From Ruminiclostridium hungatei (GTDB taxonomy: Bacteria > Bacillota > Clostridia > Acetivibrionales > DSM-1351): a stretch of 64,000 nucleotides of DNA. A program made the position numbers and the translations under genes. Below are positions 9,160 through 16,847 of this stretch, piece after piece (positions within the stretch are counted from its first letter, which is position 1; each line of letters begins with the position of its first letter). The stretch covers positions 31,919 to 95,918 of the forward strand of contig NZ_MZGX01000021.1 of the NCBI RefSeq assembly GCF_002051585.1, written 5' to 3'. The notes under the pieces are model-generated. The model saw nothing but the letters and a program-made list of their open reading frames with translations. It made no database searches and was not told the DNA's origin.

Positions 9160-10622
9160 TACCTCTTAGCCTCCTCTAAGAAATTATCAACACTCTGTTC
9201 ATACCACCAACTGGTATAAGGTAGTTTTACACGCCTTGCGAGATTTTTCTCAAAACTTCGGTTATGAATACTATCCAATATGGATTGAGCAAATTCTAAA
9301 GTATGTTTATACCCGAAAATCATATATTCATCTGCAACATAAACTGCCGGTGTACCATTTTTTATTGCCCAGACAGTAGAGCCCGGATGCCGGGAAAGAT
9401 ACACATCCGGCTGATATTTATTCAGAATATTCATTACTTCATAATTCTGCTGATCTGCAACACTTGCCTCAAAATCCACATCATGCTCAAGGAGATATTC
9501 CATAGCTGGCGGTACATCTCCATTTTCATATTTTTTGTCATAATGCCATGCCAGCGCCCATTCAACCTCTATTCCCAATTCATCCAATACTCTGGATACT
9601 TCAAATGTATAACCAGGTCCCATACCAAGAACCGCCTTAAGGCCCTTTAAATCTTTCTTAATTTCTTCAATCTTAGGGAAATATATCTCTCTTTGTTCTG
9701 CAATATATCTCTCTATAGCTTCGGTTTTTTTTGTTACCCTTCCAATCTCACGGAGCCAGCTCTCAAATCCCGCAATTCCCAAAGGATTAATGGTTCTTAT
9801 ATATGGCACTCCATATTTTTCTTCCAATCCATTTCCAAGATAATTACCTAATGTTCCACAGATACATGTAGTTGCTAATGATTCTGAAATGTGTTCTAAT
9901 TCTTCCACTGTAGAATTGCAATATAAGAAGATTGGTTCCAAATCAAAATTCTTAAACATTTCAATAATTTCTGGTCTTGCACTCTCATAGAAATTTTTAA
10001 AATTGATGGTATTTCTCTTTTTCTTTGGAGGCTTTACAATGGAACTTAGTACTGCATGGTCAGAAATATCAAAACCTGTCGCCCAAATTCTCGACTTAAA
10101 GCCTTCGCAGTGAACAGCCACAATTGGAACATCTACTTCATCCTTAACCTCGTCCACTACACTATCGATATCTTCTCCGATAATTCCAGTTGCACAGGAA
10201 CTGGTGACGAAAATTGTCTTTGGCTTATACCTCTTATTTACCTCTGAAATAATCCTTCTAAGACTATCAGCAGAACCAAATATGGTATCTTCCTCATTCA
10301 TATCTGTTCCAACGTAGACAGTATTATTTGTAATACCACGCTTCTTAGCCATAACCTTATCAAGGTAATAGGCTCCGGCACTTGCCACTGAACATCCCGA
10401 GGGTCCATGATGAATTACGGCAACGTCCCGAATTGCAGAAAGCTGCCCCAAAGCGCATTGTGAAAGGCAGGTACTTGACTGGGAAAAGCATCTGGAACAC
10501 CCCTTCAAGGTTCCACACTCGCTTTGATTTGCTAAGTCGCTTAAGCTTCCTATATAACCTGTTATGGAACCTATTCTGTTTTCTCTTGTACCCACATTGG
10601 AGCTATCTAAATTAATTGCCAC
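9159..10622 (-). CDS. Nitrogenase-like component 1 alpha subunit (NifD-like)
   Basis: A 487-residue component 1 protein with a GTG start after AGGAGG. P-cluster-type Cys are C56 (SQCALGQL), C77 (HHGPSGC) and C143 (SSCATGIIGED). By eye C255 (ICGTLGNYLGNGLEEKYG) aligns without gaps with Cys275 of NifD, the cofactor iron ligand. The region matching the His442 ligand lacks an obvious His. An unusual Cys cluster (C36, C42, C45, C52) precedes C56. Immediately downstream of the NifH-like gene and overlapping the beta-like gene. A catalytic nitrogenase-like reductase is likely; classic N2 fixation is not supported by gene content. Confidence 0.85.
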   Translation of the reverse strand: MAINLDSSNVGTRENRIGSITGYIGSLSDLANQSECGTLKGCSRCFSQSSTCLSQCALGQLSAIRDVAVIHHGPSGCSVASAGAYYLDKVMAKKRGITNNTVYVGTDMNEEDTIFGSADSLRRIISEVNKRYKPKTIFVTSSCATGIIGEDIDSVVDEVKDEVDVPIVAVHCEGFKSRIWATGFDISDHAVLSSIVKPPKKKRNTINFKNFYESARPEIIEMFKNFDLEPIFLYCNSTVEELEHISESLATTCICGTLGNYLGNGLEEKYGVPYIRTINPLGIAGFESWLREIGRVTKKTEAIERYIAEQREIYFPKIEEIKKDLKGLKAVLGMGPGYTFEVSRVLDELGIEVEWALAWHYDKKYENGDVPPAMEYLLEHDVDFEASVADQQNYEVMNILNKYQPDVYLSRHPGSTVWAIKNGTPAVYVADEYMIFGYKHTLEFAQSILDSIHNRSFEKNLARRVKLPYTSWWYEQSVDNFLEEAKR

Positions 10623-10649
10623 CTTACAACACCTCCTAATTTTAAGTTG

Positions 10650-11501
<852 letters not shown>

Positions 11502-11575
11502 TCATATCCTTTCTTAAGTCATTTTATAGATGCAGTAATCAGTAAAATCTGATATTTTTGACTTTTTAACTGAAA

Positions 11576-11645
11576 CGATGCTGATTGGATTCGAGCCAAC
11601 AAATTCAGCTTTTCAAGCCTATGCCGTTTCAACGGCTGCAGCATC
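11576..11645 (-). other. tRNA-like cloverleaf in the leader of the NifH-like gene
   Basis: The 70 nt on the minus strand fold as a tRNA: 7-bp acceptor stem GATGCTG/CAGCATC, a 4-bp D stem GCCG/CGGC with a 6-nt loop, an anticodon arm with loop TTGAAAA (GAA), a 4-nt variable region and a 5-bp T arm with loop CTCGAAT. The D loop lacks GG, the anticodon stem has a mismatch and the T loop begins CTC not TTC, so a working tRNA-Phe is unlikely. It sits 78 nt before the start codon of the NifH-like gene. Confidence 0.5.
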
Positions 11646-11651
11646 CTGCAT

Positions 11652-11730
11652 ACAAAAAATCAGAGGTTCTGCTTATTATGCTGCAACTGCATATCACAGT
11701 CACAATCATATTTAGCAAAACCTCTGGTTT
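11652..11730 (-). terminator. Terminator-like/attenuator hairpin in the operon leader
   Basis: A 13-bp stem (arms 11661-11673 and 11714-11726, CAGAGGTTTTGCT against AGCAGAACCTCTG, one G-U) is followed on the minus strand by ATTTTTT. A smaller TATG/CATA stem lies in the 40-nt loop. It lies between the leader ORFs and the NifH-like gene, so readthrough here could set expression of the whole operon. Confidence 0.6.
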
Positions 11731-11775
11731 TTCAGTCAGCTTTTAATTCTCCATCTTTCTTTCTGTTTTATCTAT

Positions 11776-11838
11776 CTAGCTTATTTTACAATCCTGTATA
11801 CTAATAGTTAAACTTCCGTGTTTTATTTGCTTAATCAT
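11776..11838 (-). CDS. Leader mini-ORF of 20 codons
   Basis: A 20-residue ORF (MIKQIKHGSLTISIQDCKIS) whose ATG lies 2 nt after the stop of the preceding 17-codon mini-ORF, in another frame. It has no Shine-Dalgarno of its own and could only be translated by coupling. It may equally be chance or the 3' part of a frameshifted small gene. It precedes the attenuator-like hairpin. Confidence 0.2.
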   Translation of the reverse strand: MIKQIKHGSLTISIQDCKIS

Positions 11839-11840
11839 TT

Positions 11841-11894
11841 TCACAATGGTTTTATGTATGAATCAGCAGATGCATTATTGTCATTTTCCTGCAT
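11841..11894 (-). CDS. Leader mini-ORF of 17 codons with strong ribosome site
   Basis: The ORF MQENDNNASADSYIKPL follows a strong GGAGGAGA site 10 nt upstream of its ATG. No family is recognised. It is the second small reading frame of the operon leader, 116 nt downstream of the Cys-rich one. Confidence 0.35.
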   Translation of the reverse strand: MQENDNNASADSYIKPL

Positions 11895-12010
11895 ACTTTA
11901 CATTCTCCTCCAAACAAGTGTAACTGTTCCCGATCTTACTGCGGACATTTTTTGATAGAAAAACAGGCGCTCTATACATGGCACTGCTCAAAGTTCAACA
12001 TCACAGTTAC

Positions 12011-12139
12011 TTAAAATTCAGGTACAAAATGCATATAAAAATTAACTGTACTACTGCATACAGGCTTACGACAACAACAACGATAACGATTACTACACAT
12101 CTTATACATTTTCTCTACTCTGTCTACAGCCTTTTTCAT
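12011..12139 (-). CDS. Cys-rich 42-residue leader ORF (possible leader peptide)
   Basis: A small ORF beginning MKKAVDRVEKMYKMCSN and containing C15, then C21-C22-C23 from three tandem TGT codons (RYRCCCRKPVC), then C28. AAGGA lies 9 nt before the ATG, and the ORF starts about 50 nt after a near-consensus promoter. There is no signal peptide or known domain. Position, size and tandem Cys codons suggest a leader peptide sensing charged tRNA-Cys, which would fit a sulfur-scavenging operon. It could also be a small metal-binding or secreted peptide. Function is inference. Confidence 0.45.
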   Translation of the reverse strand: MKKAVDRVEKMYKMCSNRYRCCCRKPVCSSTVNFYMHFVPEF

Positions 12140-12183
12140 AACATTATATCCTTATAAAACTATTTCATAGTAATACACTATTA

Positions 12184-12226
12184 ATACTATGTTTAATAGT
12201 ATAAATTATGCTAGCTTTGATGTCAA
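12184..12226 (-). promoter_or_regulatory. Promoter of the nitrogenase-like operon with overlapping palindromic operator
   Basis: On the minus strand TTGACA (12221-12226) and TATACT (12198-12203) are separated by exactly 17 nt. A palindrome ATACTAT-5 nt-ATAGTAT (12184-12202) overlaps the -10 and the start point, and a second weaker inverted repeat (ATAGT-5-ACTAT, 12167-12181) follows. This layout suits repression. The regulator is not in the window. Confidence 0.7.
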
Positions 12227-12342
12227 TAGAGTATCACCTCAAAACTGTTAGTTGAGTATTCGTTCTGGTTTTTGACATGACCAATCGGTCTTCTTTGTTT
12301 TTTATTTAGGAAACCGTTGACTTATTCAAGTACAAATAGAAA

Positions 12343-12378
12343 TAAAAAAAGCCTTGCAATACAATGATCACAAGACTT
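12343..12378 (-). terminator. Terminator downstream of the truncated tRNA-Arg 3' end copy
   Basis: On the minus strand a GTCTTG/CAAGGC stem with a loop of 14 nt is followed by TTTTTTT. It lies 3-5 nt beyond the 21-nt copy of the tRNA-Arg 3' end, where the original terminator of the tRNA gene would be expected. Confidence 0.55.
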
Positions 12379-12807
12379 TTGGCGTGCCCATGGGGATTCC
12401 CGCATGCTTACGCATGCTAATGACGTCGCCCACCGCTCGCTAATCAAGGGCCCCCGCAAGTTGTAGACTTGTGGGGAAAAGGAGAAGCGATGTAGCGGTA
12501 CTTAAAATCCACGAGCAGTATAAGATTAATGGATTTTAAGTGGAGCGTAATCTGCTCCGACGTGGTGCCGGGCTCCTACTCGAAGCTAAAAAAGTGCATT
12601 TAGCACTTTTTTGCGTGCTTCCAGCACGCTATGCCCCGAGCCCTCCCGGGTTCGAATCCCTTCATCAGTTCATTCCCCGCCGGAGGCCAGTGGGGCCTAC
12701 GGGGAGACTGGTCTCTCCCGTAAGGCGCTTCGCGTTTTTGGAAAAACAAAAACGCCTGTGTTTTCCGCAGAAAACACAGGCGCCAGTTGGCGTGCCCATG
12801 GGGATTC
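12379..12807. repeat. 21-nt direct repeats of the tRNA-Arg 3' end flanking a GC-rich hairpin island
   Basis: The 21 nt at 12379-12399 recur identically at 12787-12807, where they include the 3' acceptor and part of the T arm of tRNA-Arg. Between them lies a GC-rich stretch with hairpins: CTTAAAATCCA/TGGATTTTAAG, GGAGC/GCTCC, AAAAAAGTGC/GCACTTTTTT, GCGTGC/GCACGC and GCCTGTGTTTTC/GAAAACACAGGC. A T-arm-like CCCGGGTTCGAATCCC is at about 12645-12660. The layout looks like an attL/attR pair around a short remnant. No integrase is encoded. Confidence 0.55.
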
Positions 12808-12864
12808 GAACCCAAGACCTACGGCTTAGAAGGCCGTTGCTCTATCCAGCTGAGCTATGGGCAC
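12791..12864 (-). tRNA. tRNA-Arg (anticodon UCU)
   Basis: A 74-nt gene on the minus strand with acceptor GTGCCCA/TGGGCAC, D arm AGCTCAGCTGGATAGAGC, anticodon loop containing TCT and T arm with GGTTCGAATCC. CCA is not encoded. All four arms pair. Its 3' end is duplicated at 12379-12399. Confidence 0.95.
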
Positions 12865-12970
12865 ATATTAGATATCATCAGTAAAAATTTAAAGCCCTCT
12901 CGCGTCCGATTCCTGAGCATCTATATATTTCAATAGAAACTTGATAATCAAACCTTTGAGTTTTTTATGG

Positions 12971-13041
12971 AGCGGGTGATGGGAATCGGACCCACGCAAT
13001 CAGCTTGGAAGGCTGATGTTCTACCATTGAACTACACCCGC
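12971..13041 (-). tRNA. tRNA-Gly (anticodon UCC)
   Basis: A 71-nt cloverleaf on the minus strand with acceptor GCGGGTG/CACCCGC, D arm AGTTCAATGGTAGAAC, anticodon TCC in TTCCAAG and T loop TCCGATT. It lies about 105 nt upstream of tRNA-Arg on the same strand. Confidence 0.95.
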
Positions 13042-13324
13042 ATACACCCTGTATATCAGCCTTTGCAAGTGCTATCGCCAGCCGACTCTTGATATTATAC
13101 AGGGTACATTTTAGTTTGTCAACACAAAAAATTATATTTCTTATTGATTTTTATAAATTAACATAAACCTCTTCACTTGCTCAGAATGACCTGATTTCAA
13201 GGTATTTACGCATATAAAAGGTCTTCGGGCAGATAAGTATGATATTTTTTAACCGCTTTAAATGCAATCACCGCGTGGTTATACAGTAATTGCAACAGCA
13301 ATGGTAAAACGCATATAAAAGCAA

Positions 13325-13804
13325 TCAAACATAATAAATATCCGCATTGACCTTTCCGTCCGCAACCTCCATTATCACGTAGGATTCGGATTTATTGCTT
13401 CTGGATTCGCTCATACTTCCAGGATTGACAACCAGCTTGTTGTCAACATTATCAATAACCGCCACATGTGTGTGCCCGAACAGGACAACAGACGCATTTT
13501 CTGCGTGGGCCTTGGCCACTATGCGGTTATAGTCCCACTTAACACTGTACTTGTGCCCATGCGTCATAAAAACCGTAATGCCCTCGATTTCAATAGTCCT
13601 TTCGGCACTGATGGTACCTACCCCTATATCACAGTTGCCATAAACATATTCAAATTTAACATTTGGATACAACTGGCTTAATTGTACCGCATCCCTGCAA
13701 TAGTCTCCGAGATGCAAAACCATTTCAACTTCCGGATGCCTGTCCAGGGCTTCCTTTGCGTTGAATATGTAGCCATGAGTATCACTCATTACCAACACTT
13801 TCAT
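13325..13804 (-). CDS. MJ0936/YfcE-type metallophosphodiesterase
   Basis: A 159-residue cytosolic calcineurin-like phosphoesterase. Metal ligands are seen in MSDTHG, LHLGDYC, YGNCD, THGHKY and FGHTHVAV, and the family tail NPGSMS is present. I choose the ATG at MKVLVMSDTHG with GGAAGG upstream instead of the 8-codon longer frame. It lies downstream of rph and rdgB on the same strand, as in many Firmicutes. Relatives hydrolyse phosphodiesters; the physiological substrate is unknown. Confidence 0.92.
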   Translation of the reverse strand: MKVLVMSDTHGYIFNAKEALDRHPEVEMVLHLGDYCRDAVQLSQLYPNVKFEYVYGNCDIGVGTISAERTIEIEGITVFMTHGHKYSVKWDYNRIVAKAHAENASVVLFGHTHVAVIDNVDNKLVVNPGSMSESRSNKSESYVIMEVADGKVNADIYYV

Positions 13805-14058
13805 TATGTCCTTCCCCCATAGAGTCAATAATACAATAAATTAACTACAAATTTGATAAATATAAGCTGCATATAAAATATAAAGCAATAAATAAACTAC
13901 GAATAAGCTAAAAATAAAAATGTTAACAAGCCAATTAACAACCGGAACCCACCCACAGCCTGGTATGAACTGCTTAAAAGCACACCTGCGTATATTCCGG
14001 ATTCCGGCACTCAACCGCAATTGACCTGCTATAAGCTATAAAAGGAAGCTTCATAACA

Positions 14059-14652
14059 TCACAGGTAGTCCTTAATGACAACTGCCATTTTCTCCAAGGC
14101 TTTTGCACGATGGCTTATTTTATTTTTTATATCCATGCTTAACTCAGCCATGGTCTTTCTGTATTCGGCAACGTAAAAAAGCGAATCATAGCCAAAGCCG
14201 TTTTCACCCTTGCACTTAAAATCAACGAAGCCCTCACAGGTATCCTTTACAACAAACGACCTTCCGTCGGGAAAGGCCACAGCTATTGCACAAACAAACC
14301 TGGCCGTCCTCTTTTCATAAGGTACGTTCTCAAGCATATGCAGCAGCTTTGCATTTCTGTCCTGGTCTGTTGCATCCGCTCCGCCAAATCTGGCAGAATA
14401 TATACCGGGTGCACCGTCAAGATAATCAACCTCAATGCCGGAGTCATCGGCAATCACAACAGACCTGCATATATTGCATATCTCCACAGCTTTCTTAAGG
14501 GAGTTCTCCTCGAAGGTTTTCCCATCCTCAACTATATCGGCCGCAATCCCTATATCGCCCATGGACAATACTTCAAACGGCATCTCCTGCAAAACCTTTT
14601 TTATTTCTGCAATTTTACCCTTGTTCTTAGTCGCAACAACCAGTTTCACCAT
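14059..14652 (-). CDS. rdgB: XTP/dITP diphosphatase (non-canonical purine NTP pyrophosphatase)
   Basis: A 197-residue Ham1/RdgB protein. The substrate motif VVATKNKGKIAEI opens the protein; catalytic acidic residues lie in ADDSGIEVDYLDGAPGIYSAR; ENGFGYDSLFY and KISHRAKAL are family signatures. It removes ITP, dITP and XTP from nucleotide pools. It starts 3 nt after rph, with CTGGAG inside the rph end as ribosome site, so the two are coupled. Confidence 0.96.
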   Translation of the reverse strand: MVKLVVATKNKGKIAEIKKVLQEMPFEVLSMGDIGIAADIVEDGKTFEENSLKKAVEICNICRSVVIADDSGIEVDYLDGAPGIYSARFGGADATDQDRNAKLLHMLENVPYEKRTARFVCAIAVAFPDGRSFVVKDTCEGFVDFKCKGENGFGYDSLFYVAEYRKTMAELSMDIKNKISHRAKALEKMAVVIKDYL

Positions 14653-14655
14653 CTT

Positions 14656-15372
14656 TTACTCCAGTGCCTTTTTCTGTATTTGTATAAGCTGCTCGATACC
14701 TTTCTGCGCCAGGATAAGCAATAGATCAAGCTGGCTTTTGCCAAAGCTGCTTTTTTCACCGGTAGCCTGAATCTCAATAAATTCAGCCTTGTCCGACATG
14801 ACTACATTCATGTCCACCTCTGCCGAGCTGTCTTCTGTATAGCACAGGTCCAGAAGCTCCTGTCCCGCTGCCACACCCACACTGGTTGCGGCAACAAAGC
14901 CAGTTACCGGCATTTTTGCTATCAAGCCGTTATCCCTCAGTTTCCGGCAAGCATCTACCAAAGCCACATATCCTCCGGTTATAGATGCAGTTCTTGTGCC
15001 TCCGTCCGCCTGTATAACATCGCAATCAATGGTTATGGTTCTTTCTCCCAGCAGCTTTAAATCTACTATGGTCCTCAGCGAACGGCCTATAAGCCTCTGA
15101 ATCTCCTGAGCCCTGCCGTTAAGCTTCAGCTTGGAAATATCCCTTTGGTTTCTGACTCCCGTGGCTCTGGGAAGCATGGAATATTCTGCTGTTATCCAGC
15201 CCTCTCCGGAATCCTTTTTAAAAGGAGGTGTCCTTTCCTCAACCGATGCAGTACATATTACCTTTGTATCTCCAACCTCAATGAGTACTGAGCCTTCTGC
15301 ATGCTTTATATAGTTTCTTGTTATTTTAACAGGTCTGAGCTGCGAATGTGTCCTACCGTCCTGCCTCAGCAT
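14656..15372 (-). CDS. rph: Ribonuclease PH
   Basis: A 238-residue phosphorolytic 3'-5' exoribonuclease that trims tRNA 3' ends. The N-terminus [30 protein letters not shown] and [19 protein letters not shown] are hallmark segments. The length is normal. GGAGG precedes the ATG. The rph-rdgB-phosphodiesterase order is a common Firmicutes arrangement. Confidence 0.97.
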   Translation of the reverse strand: MLRQDGRTHSQLRPVKITRNYIKHAEGSVLIEVGDTKVICTASVEERTPPFKKDSGEGWITAEYSMLPRATGVRNQRDISKLKLNGRAQEIQRLIGRSLRTIVDLKLLGERTITIDCDVIQADGGTRTASITGGYVALVDACRKLRDNGLIAKMPVTGFVAATSVGVAAGQELLDLCYTEDSSAEVDMNVVMSDKAEFIEIQATGEKSSFGKSQLDLLLILAQKGIEQLIQIQKKALE

Positions 15373-15395
15373 AATACCTCCATCTTTAAATCCGA

Positions 15396-15433
15396 AAGTC
15401 GATTACTATCTGTTTAAAGATTGTAATCGACTT
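15396..15433 (-). terminator. Hairpin between the GerMN gene and rph
   Basis: A perfect 11-bp inverted repeat (AAGTCGATTAC/GTAATCGACTT) lies in the 157-nt gap. No long T tract follows on the minus strand, so it may be a regulatory hairpin and not a strong terminator. Confidence 0.4.
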
Positions 15434-15529
15434 AATAATATCTTAAAATTCTTCAAAAATCATCAGCGTATTTAGATAAATAAAAAGATAAAAACTTATC
15501 TGTTTTGTATATTGTAACTAAAATTCAAG

Positions 15530-16711
15530 CTACTTATCCATCACTGGATTATAGGTATTTGGAAGACTTTTGGCAAAAGCTATTTCAGAGCCTTCCGGCA
15601 AGGTAGCTGCTTTTCCGTCAACCAATATCTTGGCCTTGGCAATACCCTTTAGCTGATTGACTGTATAATAAATCTGATTCAGCAGCCCATCCTCTTTTTC
15701 ATTTCCGCCGTAGTTTGTGAGCTGGGAAGAGAAATCCAGCACGGCCAAATCCTCCTGCATGCTGCAGGACAGCAATCTGGTCCCCTCCGGTACTGAGGTA
15801 AAAAACCTGTTTCCACTTGGCTTCTTGCTCAATTCTGCAAACATGACAGCCGGCAGTTGATTTTCATCTGCATTCTGCAGTTGTGTTGAAACCGGAACGA
15901 TATAATTATACTGGTCATTGCTTGTGGTCATGTAATAAAGGTCACATTTTATATATCCGTCTTTCAGTTCAGCATCACTTGAGTTGATAAAGGTGTTCCC
16001 CCTGTTTCTCATACCGGACAGCTCTGTGCCGTTTTCAAGCGTGCTTACGGTTTTCCCCTCCACCCTGATACTTACATCAGCTATGTTTTTAAAGCCTGTC
16101 AGAGTGTATACCACTGAAGCTACGGCCAATTGCTCGGCATCCCTGCCTGTCAGGTTCAGAAATTCTTTTGAGAAATCAATTACTGCACTGCCATTTTTAA
16201 TGGTCATGCCCTTGATTTTCGTTCCCTGGGGCAACACCGGATACAGTCCGTAATAATCCAACTGCTCCCTGGTCACAGCCTCGTCAACCAGTCCGCCTAC
16301 TGCCGCTTTTGCAATGCCCTCCTGTTTTGCCACTTTTCTTGTGACAGGAATCAGAATTCCAGCTTTATCTCTATAATATAAGGTTACCAATATGCTGTCC
16401 TTGTCACCTGTAATGGACGATACTCCTTTTCCGGTGCCATTATCCACCGGCAGATTATTGCTGTATACATCCCCCGCTTCCATACTTATGGAAGAGCCTG
16501 AAACTGTGGAGTTGCCTGCGGCCTCGCTGTCCGTATTGTTGTTTGACGCTATGGCAGCCGGGGTAGAATCGGAGAGCACATTCCGGTCACCTGCCGAGTC
16601 AACAGCTACCGGTATTATAGGTTCATCATCGTCTGAACTTTTTTGTCCGATAAAAGAGCAGCCTGTAGTCAAAAGCATGATTATCAAGACCAAGCACAAA
16701 ATTCTTTTCAT
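15530..16711 (-). CDS. GerMN-domain lipoprotein
   Basis: A 393-residue exported lipoprotein with lipobox Cys18 (LLTTGC), a Ser/Thr/Asn-rich linker to about residue 100 and two GerMN domains, around residues 105-225 and 245-385. Repeated elements are the LVTLYYRDKAG start and the AVIDFSKEF / LAVLDFSSQL cores. B. subtilis GerM is needed for sporulation and germination. It is upstream of rph and downstream of the amidase gene on the same strand, a cell-envelope pairing. Exact role here is unknown. Confidence 0.85.
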   Translation of the reverse strand: MKRILCLVLIIMLLTTGCSFIGQKSSDDDEPIIPVAVDSAGDRNVLSDSTPAAIASNNNTDSEAAGNSTVSGSSISMEAGDVYSNNLPVDNGTGKGVSSITGDKDSILVTLYYRDKAGILIPVTRKVAKQEGIAKAAVGGLVDEAVTREQLDYYGLYPVLPQGTKIKGMTIKNGSAVIDFSKEFLNLTGRDAEQLAVASVVYTLTGFKNIADVSIRVEGKTVSTLENGTELSGMRNRGNTFINSSDAELKDGYIKCDLYYMTTSNDQYNYIVPVSTQLQNADENQLPAVMFAELSKKPSGNRFFTSVPEGTRLLSCSMQEDLAVLDFSSQLTNYGGNEKEDGLLNQIYYTVNQLKGIAKAKILVDGKAATLPEGSEIAFAKSLPNTYNPVMDK

Positions 16712-16847
16712 AAAAAATAGTCCTCCTTATTTTAGAAAAAATTTCCATAAAATAATTATAGACTATATTTTATATTTTTATTATTTCCCGTAAGCTTTGA
16801 TACTTATGGCCTGCAAACTTTTTGAAGGTTCCTGCCTGAAGCTGTCT

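Noticed and set aside
12379..12399. Second tRNA-Arg gene
   Set aside because: Only the 3' 21 nt are present; the rest of the cloverleaf is missing, so it is a fragment or attachment-site copy.
12611..12670. A tRNA suggested by CCCGGGTTCGAATCCC
   Set aside because: The T-arm-like sequence has no matching acceptor, D or anticodon arm on either side.
12540..12884. 114-codon plus-strand ORF and overlapping frames
   Set aside because: The frames run through hairpins and antisense to tRNA-Arg, give the typical tRNA-derived peptide pattern ([12 protein letters not shown]) and lack ribosome sites.
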